From NCBI GenBank assembly GCA_025558075.1, contig JAHLKF010000018.1, positions 343,960-407,959 of the forward strand: 64,000 nucleotides of DNA, written 5' to 3'. Below, piece after piece: positions 23,262 through 33,682 of this stretch; position 1 is the first letter of the stretch; each line of letters starts with the position of its first letter. The translations under genes and the position numbers were made by a program. Under the pieces are notes generated by a model that saw nothing but the letters and a program-made list of their open reading frames with translations, was not told where the DNA came from and ran no database searches. The stretch comes from Gaertneriomyces semiglobifer. Its lineage: Eukaryota > Chytridiomycota > Chytridiomycetes > Spizellomycetales > Spizellomycetaceae.

Positions 23262-25713
23262 TCAGCTAGAAAACCCAGTATTCTCAATGTCGCTGGCTAC
23301 TGCAGGATATGGAGTCCAATCGTCAGATAAAGTCAGTCGCGACAAATCCAGGTCGTCAAGTGAAAAGCTCGAGTGTGGGGAGTACGTTTCATTCGACCCA
23401 GATTCTCCAAAAATGTTACGTTCGAGGTTGGATTGTAAACCCGGAGGTAGAAGAGGCATTTCAGTGGGAGCCCGTAGGCCAGTATCGAGCTGATTAGGGG
23501 AACCAGCCCGGCTCACACTCGGACTGACGTGGCGGAGCAGTGGTTCATGCACAAGTAGAGGACTGGCGACAGCCCCATTAGCAGGGGATGGAGGTCGAAC
23601 AACCTTATGCGGCTGTCCAGCATTGTCCCGACTAAACAACACCTCTGAGCGTGGTCGGATCGCGGTAGTTGGCGGTGGAAACGGTTGTTCCTCGCCACGG
23701 TTCGGACCAGTCGTGAAGAAGACTTTAGGTCGGTAAGATGGATCTTCCAGCATGACGCTTGAGTTTCGAAACTTCTGCACTAACGCCTCCTTCCCTTGCA
23801 GGTTGGCGTAAGATAGAGTGCAGACTTTGTCGCTGTTGAATTTAGACCTAGACGTTCCTCCGTTAGTACAGAGCAAATGAACTAACTCAGCCAGCCAGAT
23901 ACCACGTACCATTTCTTTCCGACCACTCTTTCAGCAAACGACAATACAGCCGCTGAGCTGACAAAGTTGATAAAAGCGTATCCGACGTTGCAGCGATTTT
24001 TAAAATCCATCCTCAGGTAAAGAAAGTCGTATTCGCCCTACGGAGCGCGTGTTAACGAAGGTTATGACGCATTGTGGAAAGCATCATGCTCACCTTATGC
24101 GTACGGTTCAGAAATTCGATAAGCATACGCTAATGAGAGTGATTCATCAGGATCGTATTAGTCGTGGGTGTCCGTCAGCAAAAGACGCACCTGCGTGTAC
24201 TTGTTCGGTATATTACGAATCATGAAAGTGGTGCGCGTATCATAACCCATCGCTGCGCAGGTGCACGTCAGTACCAGCAGCAGATGAAGCACATGCCAAC
24301 GAGACGTACCTATGTTGTATAGGTTGAGCTCATTGTTTCCACTGTTCTGCATCGGGGAGCGATTGGAGACATATGAGCGGGGGCCATGGTCACCTTTATG
24401 GGCACGCCTCGGCGGAAGCTGAGGCGTAAAGGCTGCGGCATGAGTCATAACGCAGCTCGCTGACGCTATCCGCCGTGGGGTTGGACGTGCCGATGCCAGC
24501 GACGTATCGATTTTCAACCCTTCTTGTCTACGGCGGCGGTCTTGCCCCATTTCATATCCTCTACCAGGCCCAACGGGATAATAAGAGTCCAAGGCGCCGG
24601 TTGACGCCAAGTGGTGAGTAGCCACAGGGAAACGGTCTTTGGGATGAGCAGGCGTAAAGTGAGTAGCGGTGTTGTTGAAGTCGTGCAAGGGCCCATAAAG
24701 CAATGGCGATGTCATATCGGGTAGATAGGATATCGGGTGGGGTTGTGGGGATGGCTGCCATCCCACGTATGCTACGCGAAGGTAACTTCCCTAGAGCCAA
24801 CCCATCAGTGCTGATCCACACAAAGTACGTGCAAGTGGCAACATACCATTATATTGGCGCCATGGAGAGCATGGTACGCCGCCTCTGCTGCACGAACATC
24901 CAAGTACTCGACAGTGTAGCATATTTGATCGTATTGCGTAAACTCGTAAAATGAACGGATAGTTCCCCAAGACGCAAGCATCCCTTCCACTGCACTATCG
25001 TCTCGATACACGAAGCCAACCAAAACCAATTTTCCTTGGTTCTGCAAATATCGTACCACGTTACCGTCTCCTAATGCAGGTTCCGACTCTAAAAGATTTT
25101 GCAGGTCCTCAATATTCACGAAATAAACAATTACTTTGGCGCCAGCAATAGCGGAGTTGCGCAAAGCGTTGTAGGCGGCAACGGCGTCGGTCAAAGAGTA
25201 AAACATCACCACGGCACCACTGTATAGCCCAAGTTTTGGCCGAAAAAGATGCCGAATCTCACCAAACGGCTAAGAGACAGTGTTAACCAACAAATAAAAT
25301 GTTGTAGTCGGAAGCTCATAATACCTCCAAAATGCTCCATAACCCCGACAGTGTAACATCGATTGGCAAATTGTCGATCGCAAGGTTTCTGGTATCGCTG
25401 GACCTGTGCGCGGTGAACGGCATTCCCGAGGTGACAGGGAAGGAGGATTCCGCACCTGCACAAGATGCAGCACTCATGCCAGGGGAGGAAGGTGGAGTAC
25501 TCACTGTGTTTTGAGAGGCCATTTAGCACTGAGGTTAAACCAGTAGTGGAAAATGCGCAACCTACGTAAAACTGAGCGCTCGGAAAGGGAATCCACAATG
25601 TCCGTTCGGACAGCTGAATCATCACCCTTCATCATCTTCTGAGGTCCATACGACGGAGATCGCGTGGGAGTAGGCGGTCCAGATGTACTTAAGGTCCAAT
25701 CGTTATTGGACAT
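23262..25713 (-). CDS. Mei2-like RNA-binding protein
   Basis: Leftward multi-exon gene with start ATG at 25713 (MSNNDWTLST) and stop at 23262-23264. The N-terminal part holds RRM-like folds: NLAIDNLPIDVTLSGLWSIL then PFGEIRHLFRP and AVVMFYSLTDAVAAYNAL form RRM1; a second RRM contains LVLVGFVYRDD and CYTVEYLDVRAAEAAYHAL. The C-terminal Mei2-type RRM3 is recognisable across at least five exons: TTFMIRNIPNKYTQ, MLIEFLNRTHK, YDFLYLRMDFKNRCNVGYAF, KFNSDKVCTLSYANLQGKEA and NSSVMLEDPSYRPKVF. A low-complexity tail follows. In fission yeast Mei2 drives entry into meiosis with meiRNA, but plant and fungal Mei2-like proteins have other roles too. I did not fix every splice site; the join before GWQPSPQPHP (about 24766) is uncertain. 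Confidence 0.85.
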
Positions 25714-26585
25714 CTGAACACGCTCCTGGTACCATGAGTACACATCATTCACTGCACGACAAGCAATGCTGAAAAACATACTTTTCAAAACTGTCGGCCA
25801 CAAGTTGCCCCAAAATTCCCACAGCCAGCTTCCGTGGCAAAATCAGAGTGGCAAACAACTCCTCCTGCTTTTTGAGCTCGGCAAATGGTTTGCACGCTGA
25901 GCAATTCCTCGATAACAATCAACAAACTAAAAGGCAACTACTCAGCCTCAACCTCATGTTCCTCGCGTGGGCACAAAGTACCTACCTCTTCAACTGGCCC
26001 TTCAATAATCAACCGTCTAATACTATCTCAATGTCCAAACCCAACCACCACTGGAACGTCCCTCGCTGCACCAGCTCTAACTTCACAAATCTGCGGGCGT
26101 CGACTTATTACAGTGTCTTTTGCACTACCATAGGTCTAAACCTGTCTACCTCTAAAAGAAAGACCCACGGCGAAGCACCCCCAAAAGCTGTCCCAGTAGT
26201 CCAGCAGCCTCTGCACAAGAATACCCGCCCTCAGCGTGTGTTGACTCGAACCACCCTCCTCGCCTTCTCCGAGAGTGTATGTGTGTATGCCTGTATGCGT
26301 CTGTACGGTGTGTGTATGCAGGTGTGCGTACTGGCTGGCCGAGAAGAGGGTTTGCCTCACTTATTAGACCCGAACAGACAGAGACACACTCACAACCCGG
26401 GGGGGCAAATTCAAAGGGCAAGATCGTCGCTTAGTCGAGCGTGGCTGTGCCGCAGCTGGATTACGTACGCGTACCTGTAATTTGAAAGTGTGTGTGCACG
26501 CGCGTTGGCATCCTCAAAGCGCAACGGAGCTACCGGGCGCAGGACGATACAGTAGATAGACCCCCATTCAGAAAAGCTACAGGGC
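25714..26585. other. divergent intergenic region
   Basis: Between the Mei2-like start (-) and the DUF5102-like start (+). A 210-codon open frame at 25848-26480 is composition-driven (Ser/Thr/Arg) and has no domain. GT-rich tract at about 26276-26335. I call no gene. Confidence 0.45.
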
Positions 26586-28335
26586 ATGGATGAGCGCACA
26601 GAGGAGGTAGAGGCGGTGGAGGACGTGGAAGGTGTCGAAAATGAAGAAATTGGACAGAACCCAGTTGGAGATGTCGTCGAAGGATCAGCTCCATTCGAGT
26701 CGAACATGTCAGATACCGATGTGGAGCGTTCAGCAGACGTACCGGAAGCCGTGGACGAGCCGCTCATTTCACGTGTAGAGGCTTTAGCGGACGACGGTGA
26801 ATCAGCAATACAGAGCTCCAATATGATACCTGTACCTGATTTGCCGGTGGACGAATGGTCGACCGATGCCACTGAACAACCAAGTAGTCTTTCTGATGCA
26901 AGCCAGTCTGATGAAGTCACGGGTCTGGCGCAAAATGTAGTCGAACAACGTTCAGCAGAGAATTTGACGGAAGAAAGCTTGAATCTCACCGACATCCCGC
27001 TGCTCCAGCCGCCGGGGACAACCATGTCACTCACCGGTTTAGACATCTTTGATGATGACGAAGATGATGATGATGATTTCGGGGATTTCGAGAACTTTGA
27101 AACAGCCGAAGTGCAGGATGTGCCCCCGAATGACGAAGCTTTTGATGGGTTCGCAATCCCGCAGAACGTATCGGTTGGGCCAGAAGAGGAGCTCGCCCAA
27201 CCATCTGTTGATGTCGCTACACTTGGTGATCCTTCTGAAGAAGCGAGGATATCCGATTTTGTGGTATGTAACAGAAACTTTCGTGCGCGAACTATGTGCT
27301 GCATTCAAACCATTCGAGAATAGAATGGCTTGTACGATGAGTCTAAAGCAAGGGAGCTTCTGGGGAACGTGGAGCCGGTTCTCGCACGTGCCTACCCTGT
27401 GGCAGCACCTCATTCACCCGACACTCTCGCTCGTCCCCTGCAACCACTCCTTGAAGTAAATGATGACACGCTGGAGGGTGACGTTCGTTGTATACTACCG
27501 AATCCCCATTTCCGGGAAGAACCATGGTAAAGAGGCTCCCAATGTGTCGCGCTTTGAAGCACTCTCAAAACTAAGGCCTCCCAGGTACGAGATCTGCGAA
27601 ACCATGTTGGGCAAGAGCAATGATGCACACGATACCCTGGGCAACTTCCGCTGGCGTAAGTCTGCTATGAGGAAAGAGTACCTTCGTGCTCTCGACATCC
27701 AGGTCACCGAAGAAGAGGTACTACTCTTTGCTATTTACTTAATGGATATGTCAATAAACTTAATCTTGCAGCCGAAACCCATATCAACGCCACCAAAATC
27801 GAGGGATTCAGACTTACCGTCACCGCAGCCATTAAAAATGGATGCACCATCACGATTAAACCTGAGCCCAATGGCAGGCTCTAGCAGCAGCGAAAGAACA
27901 CCTTCAAAGGATTCTAGGGAGGCCGAGTTGCTTGAAGCACGAAAACTGTGCGATATTACGGAAGGTAACGTGGGGGCTCCCTTCGTAACATGAATGCTTA
28001 CCCGCTTATCAATGCTTGTTTAACCAGATGACCTTCGTCGAAAGACCACATTGGATCTCAATGATCTCATTCATGCCCTGAAGGAGAGCCACCAGAAAAT
28101 GCAAGGGCAAGCGAACTTCTGGCTGGATTCCAAAGAGCAGCTGGTACTGGATGCCGAAATGCACCATAAGATGATAGCCAGTCTAGTGCAATATGCCCAA
28201 CAGCAACAAGGCCCCAAAGGAGGTAAGCTCAGGGTCGTGCGAGCAAAGCTGTTCTCCTCTCACCCATCTTTGGCAGGTGCTGCAGCGCCACCAAAAAAAG
28301 GGAAAAAGGCGACAGGTTCTAGAGTAAATAAATAG
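26586..28335 (+). CDS. Laa2/aftiphilin-like AP-1-associated protein (DUF5102-type), tentative
   Basis: Exons 26586..27263, 27324..27526, 27576..27717, 27772..27964, 28028..28222 and 28277..28335 join in phase into 489 residues. The first exon is acidic and ends in a poly-Asp run followed by DFGDFENF, a classic gamma-ear-binding (FxxF/DFGDF) motif of AP-1/GGA accessory proteins. Later blocks: NGLYDESKARELL, RWRKSAMRKEYLRALDI (a basic block like the Arg-rich repeats of DUF5102), and a C-terminal helix LDLNDLIHALKESHQKMQ. The last residues are Lys-rich. Yeast Laa2 links AP-1 to Laa1 at trans-Golgi/endosome membranes, so that is the likely role here. The family call is from memory of motif layout and may be wrong; the exon structure itself is solid. 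Its stop lies 38 nt from that of the helicase gene. Confidence 0.7.
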
Positions 28336-28373
28336 CATTCTAGTATATAGTTAACATCATTCAATCTACTGTT

Positions 28374-30222
28374 TTATACTGCTTCGGCCAATTCGACATT
28401 TTTCTCTTCGCCAGGCAGTAGCACACCGCAGTTTCGTAGTTGTTGATACATTCTCATGGCATACCGCTTGCCACCTAACAGTGTCATGACGTGACCTTCT
28501 TTTCCATATCTCCCAGCTCGTCCGGCCATGTGAATATAACTTGCTGGTGTAGATGGAAGACCCAAAATGAACACGTGAGAGACATTTGGAAGGTCCAATC
28601 CTCGGGCGGCATGTTCGGTCGCAACCAATATCCGCGTCTTCCCCGACTTGAACGCTGCAAATGGGCGCGAGGACGCAGAGCTCTCATTTGACGGCCTCTT
28701 CGAAACAGTGGAGGGCGCTGTATGAGTCACTTCACCATCCGTCTGTGCTTGCTCAGCTGCAGGTGTTCCGATCGTGGATGCCCTGAAGTCTACGATATTC
28801 AACAATTTATCCGCAGCTAAACCCAATGAGTTGAGATCCGCTACCAGCCGTGTCACCGAAACCGATGATTGAGCAAATATAATGCCGCTTTGAACGCTTT
28901 CCTTATGGCAGACGCTTGCAATGTGCTCAAGAATTTCCATGGCAGTGTCAGCAAGTGCAGGAGGATACTCTAAGGTTTGTCCAGACTCATATGCTGCGAC
29001 CCGATCTTTCGTTAACCTCAGCACATAAGCGTAATCAAGCTCAGTAAGAGCACCACTTTGATCTGCGATCAAAGTTCGATGCTTGATGTTGTTGGGTATA
29101 ACATGGCCTCCTTGGTAGTCAAGAATGGCGGGAAATTCCACATAGTCTTTCATCGCATGACGGATCTGGCCGTTCATAGTAGCTGATGATGCCACAACCT
29201 GCATCCTCTTTATGCGGGCTTCATCATCTGATCTATCAGCATGTTTGCTTCTTGTCTTTGATGTTTCCTTCCGACTTGCTTTCCGTCTGGCAGGAACCAA
29301 CGCTTTGATCAAGGTTTCGCCGGCCAACGGATGTATTTTTCTCTGAAACTTTTTCTTCAGCGGTGAATGTCTTGGTAAAGGCTCGATGAGCCTGTCCACC
29401 TCATCCAAAACAAGCAACTGCAGCCGCGAACTATCAAAGGCTTTTCGTTCATATAATGACAGCAGGCGTGCAGGCGTACCAACAATGATTCTCGGGATAT
29501 CTTTCCTCAGCAACTCGAATTGTTCTTCTTCATCAACTCCATTGATCAAGCATTGCACGAGTTTATGATGATCCGCAGGTGACACTTGCGGAGACAAATC
29601 ACGTATCCATGTCGTTATCTGCACGGCGAGTTCTCGTGTTGGAACCATAACCAGCGTATGTGTGTACCTAATGTCTTTTCCGCCAGCGTCTTTCAGCTTC
29701 GGATGTCTTTTGCTGACTATTGCTGTGACCAAACCCAAAGTCTTGCCCGAGCCAGTAACATCTTTCAAGAATAAGTCCGTATGCGCAAGAATGGCAGGGA
29801 TGAAACTCCGTTGTGCCTTAGACGGTACGCTGGCTCCAAACACATCTTCGAGTGCTCGAGCAGCAGAGTTGCGAACTCCAAGGAAAGGAAAGTCGACATC
29901 CGTCTGGGAAACTCACAAATCGTCAGGGCTGGGATACAGCAATACAGCAATGAATATAATTACTCACTTCGCTATTCAATCGCTCTATCAAGCTCCGAAA
30001 TTGAGTTGCATCCTCCAGCTCCGACAGTGTCGAGCTCTCTGTTTCGAGTTCTACCGGTACGGGGGAGGCATTGGCAGCAAGCTGCGGTAAGGTTTGTCCT
30101 GGAGTTGCGGTATGCACAAGCAGATGCCGAGCCTTCACGTTCACAGGTATCAGAGTCCTATAACAACATCTTTCATAACCTAGCTGGTGACGTATTATTC
30201 TGGCTAGCTTGTGTGAGTGCAT
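28374..30222 (-). CDS. DEAD-box ATP-dependent RNA helicase, probably mitochondrial (MRH4-like)
   Basis: Exons 30222..29968 and 29903..28374 give 594 residues. Motif I GSGKT (about 136), Ia VPTREL, GTPARLL, motif II DEVD (about 252) instead of DEAD, motif III SAT (about 325), and motif VI in the form HMAGRAGRYG in place of the common HRIGRTGR. A Lys/Arg-rich insertion of about 60 residues separates II and III. The N-terminus chosen (MHSHKLARIIRHQLGYERCC) is basic, Arg/His-rich and nearly acid-free, which fits a mitochondrial presequence; an ATG 15 codons further upstream is also in frame. Divergent motif II plus a presequence suggests Mrh4 (large mitoribosome assembly), but other organellar DEAD-box proteins cannot be excluded. 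Confidence 0.85.
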
Positions 30223-30413
30223 CCTTCCTTCAATCGACGTCTTGGTCAATATTTTTTTGACGTGCAATCTATTAAAATTAATGTCACAAGCACACAGCTG
30301 ATCTGGTTACAAAAGCAAACTATCTCGATTATTTACAGGTGAGAAATGGGATATGAGCTACCGTCCAGCACAATCCTACTGTTTGACTGTCCCACACATC
30401 TCTGTCCTTTGTC

Positions 30414-32183
30414 TTAGTAGACATCCTCCTGGAAATTTGGGGGTGCAGGAATGGACGCATCGCCACCCTCGGCATCGTGTTGCTTTGTCCAGTCTCTTGC
30501 AAAAACGCTGACCTTCATGAATTTTCGTGCCGAGTACTTCTTGTCCAGGGCTTCATATTTTACATCCTCTCGCAGGTATTCGACCATTTGTCTGGCTACA
30601 GGAATAACAGCTTCCTCCGTGTAACCGCCAGAATAATGAATCAAGTTGTTGGTCTGTAGAAAGCAATTGAGTTGCGGCGCCATACACAAGGATATATACC
30701 GACGACTACTTACCCAGAGTGACCCATCTTCTGATCGACCCCGCCCAAGCATTTTACGAGCAAGCCAAATGCTGGCAGCAGCGGTCAAGGACGGCGCGTA
30801 ACCAAGAAAGTTGTGGTCCAGCAACGAAATCTCCAAAAGATACTTTGCAAGTGTGCGGCTCTGGACATCGTAGTCGTCAGCCTTAGAGACCCGACGAAGG
30901 AAGCTCATTGGGCTGGGGTAGTGAAGGGCAAAGTCCAGCACCTGAAGAATGTACCGTTCTGCTTTAAGAATTTCCACTTCTTCATAGCCGCCGTCGGCCA
31001 TGAAGACAAAGTTTTGAATTGCGGGTGCGACTACTTCTTCATATTTGGCGGCGATGAACATGGCGGTCACGCCAACCAGTTGCAGTTTGACCAAGGAAAC
31101 AACACGCATGGAAAGAAAGCGGTCGATGATGTTGATGGCGAGGTAAAGTGTTTCTGGAAGGAGACGGAATTTGTTGTGAACCTCAATAAGCCAATCCACC
31201 AATATGCTGCGCATATTCCATTGAAGTTCTTTCTGCTCATTCATATAATTCGCGTTAGGCATAGTTTCTTGCTGTAAGTAGGGAAATGCGGTGAACAACT
31301 GAACTGTCCAGGTACTGTGAATGGCCCGACTAACCTCGCATTTCATCAGATACTCCATGATGTCCTCGACATACTCGGCAACCATCATTGGGTCGGCCAC
31401 ATCATCAGCGTCCAAATTGTCAAAGTTCACGATCTTTGCCCTCTTGGCAGCAGGAAGTGGACGGGCTTCTTCATCATGCATAATGTGTTTAACATGGATC
31501 GGCTGTGGAAGAGCTGTGTTCTCTTTTAGAGGTTGTCTATGTTCCTGCGTGTCAGCGAAAGGATCATGCTGTTGCTTCGAGGAAGCTCTAGACTCCTGGG
31601 CCTCATACTGGGCGGGTGCTCTCGCCCGACCAGGCTTCTGCAAAGGGTGCTGCGCATCACGTTCTTCCTTAGCACCGAGAGGGTTCTTGGGAACTGCAGT
31701 TCCAGTTGGTGCGCGCTTCGTGGCGGCGACCCTTTGACGCTTTCCAGCAGCTTCCTCCTTCTACAGTAAGTCAGGTCGTGTCAGGCCAGCGATAGAGAGA
31801 ACAGCAGAAATTGAACGCATTGACCTGGGTGGGCGCTTGGTTTCCAGTAACAACTCCCAGCGCTGCACGAGATCTAGTTGTACCAGCCGGCTTCTTAGTC
31901 GCAGCCGGTTTGACAAGGTTCCTATCAGTGACGCCGATACGCGATTTCACAGCGGCTCGGGCCACAGGAGCGCCGTTTTCATCGCTCTGAGCTTTAGCAG
32001 CCCGGCTTCGTGTGGTACGCTAGTAACCAGGAACAGAAGACCAGTTAATTGAGTTGTTCGGCGCAAGAGAATGGCCTCAGATGGGATGATGAACGCGCAT
32101 TTGCCCAAAAGCCGATCACCATTAGGTGAAAAAAACGGCTATCCCCGAACATGCATACTTACCAAGGTCGGATTTTGAATCAT
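30414..32183 (-). CDS. B-type mitotic cyclin
   Basis: Regulatory subunit of CDK1, driving G2/M in the nucleus. Exons 32183..32163 (only 7 codons), 32019..31825, 31760..31335, 31271..30714 and 30653..30414 join in phase into 479 residues. The disordered N-terminus has a destruction box RAALGVVTGN (58-67) and a KEN triplet (about 151), both APC/C degrons. A bipartite basic patch (AAGKRQR ... AATKRA) lies between them. The cyclin box starts near 215 with MRSILVDWLIEVHNKF and contains MFIAAKYEEV, typical of cyclin B; a second cyclin fold follows (LEISLLDHNFLGYAPS). Closest roles are S. pombe Cdc13 and S. cerevisiae Clb1-4; I cannot pick one. Confidence 0.92.
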
Positions 32184-33682
32184 CTTAATAGAATGATATA
32201 ATGATTGCAGCTGTTAACACCCTGAATAGACCAATCTGTTATTACAGACTTTTGATAACCCCACGGGCCGGTAGTGTCGGACGCGCCTAATCGGACACGA
32301 GGCCATACCTTGACAGAAAAAGGAGAAGTCTCCAAGGATATGATCGGTGCCGGAGCAGCAAAGGACACAACGAAACAAAGCAGCCCCAGTCGATGCCTGG
32401 CCTATACGGCGCAGTGCAGATATGTGGAATATGCTGCTAATGGCGTCCTCTATTCCGCAGAATAGACAACAACAGCAAATGGTATCTCTCCAGGGGTATC
32501 CAAGCGCGAGCAAAGCTCGAGCGCAACACAGCACAGTGAGGGAAGGAGGCGGGGAGTAGTGCAGTGGGGTGGGGGGTATGGAGGAGGAAGAGTATGTGTG
32601 TGCTGCGTACGGAAGTGGAAGAGAGTGTTCAGATTCGCGTTTTTGGGTTGTTCAGACTGCCAGGCCCCTGTCGGACATTGATGCCACCGCATTGGGTCAC
32701 TGTGCCGCTACATTAACCCTAACTCCATATTACGTACAGCCCCGATACGCGTCAGTGGCATCGCTGCGAAGAGCAGCTGGGGCCCGTGGGATTCTGCGTA
32801 TGTGTATAGTGTTTGTATGTGTATAGTGTTTGTATGTGTATAGTGTTTGTATGTGTATAGTGTTTGTATGTGTATAGTGTTTGTATGTGTATAGTGTTTG
32901 TATGTGTATGTTTGTATCTGTATGTTTGTATGTGTAGGTAGGTTTCTTCTTGGTGAAAGATATATCAGCAGTGCATTCTTGTCTTTCTTTCGGGTGTCGG
33001 TCTCTTTGTTTCGTGCTTCAGACGTGATGGAATTCGTGTATGGCGCCATCCTGTTCAGGATTCAGATCTGTTCTCATTCAGTGAGAAAACCGTCAAGTTG
33101 CAACTGACAAACGGACCTCAAGGTGTGCGAGACCATCTCCGTGCTCATGAGCTGTCGAAGATGTGAACGGCAAGTTTCAAATGATGGAATTCTGCGTGAA
33201 AAGACATTCCTGGCAGGGTGACCCTTGCTCGACGGGGGTGTTGACTGTGGGTCACTCTCTCTGTGGGCATGAACACATTGCTTCTGTTTAGCTTTCCTTA
33301 CGGCACTTGGAAGTTTTTGTGATACAGCTCGTGAATCGCGAGCGGCAGCGCCTTCACACAAGACGCAAGCAATGTAGCAATCGTAGCGGCGACTAATTGT
33401 TGTCCCAACAACCTATCAAATTGTTAGGATAACGGTGGCATTGAACGAAGCGAATAGGAACGAACCAATGGAACTGTGCAGTTACTCTTCCTTCGCTGCC
33501 GAGTGTGAGTTCTTCATCGTCGGTTCTATAATCACGTGACTTGCAAAGTCCGCGGGGTTCGGCATTCGCCAATTCAACCATGGGCGCCAAGAAGTTCAGG
33601 AACTTCATAACGTTATAACAACTCACTGTTGGCAGCAGAAGCTTCATGCACTGTGGCAGCTTCTCCGAACGGACTACTCGGA
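32184..33682. other. divergent intergenic region with minisatellite
   Basis: 1.5 kb between the cyclin (-) and amidohydrolase (+) starts. Holds the 17-bp minisatellite (next entry) and short open frames only. The stretch 33629-33682 is in frame with the amidohydrolase but contains no ATG. Confidence 0.5.
32798..32939 (+). repeat. 17-bp minisatellite, six perfect units plus degenerate tail
   Basis: Unit GTATGTGTATAGTGTTT is repeated six times without mismatch from 32798 to 32899, followed by shortened variants (GTATGTTT, GTATCTGTATGTTT) to about 32939. Perfect identity suggests recent slippage and likely length polymorphism. The opposite strand reads as a Thr/His-rich open frame with a repeated peptide, which I regard as spurious. 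Confidence 0.95.

Noticed and set aside
25848..26480. 210-codon rightward frame between the Mei2-like and DUF5102-like genes
   Set aside because: Biased composition, no domain, and it runs through the promoter of the gene that starts at 26586.
26411..27304. 297-codon leftward Ser-rich frame
   Set aside because: Antisense to the acidic exon 1 of the DUF5102-like gene; the Ser/Thr runs mirror Glu/Asp codons.
32798..32939. CRISPR array
   Set aside because: The repeats are contiguous with no spacers, and the genome is eukaryotic.
32708..33049. Leftward frame with repeated HTNTIHIQTLYTYK-type peptide
   Set aside because: It is the translation of the 17-bp minisatellite (three repeats make 51 nt, hence a 17-residue peptide repeat).
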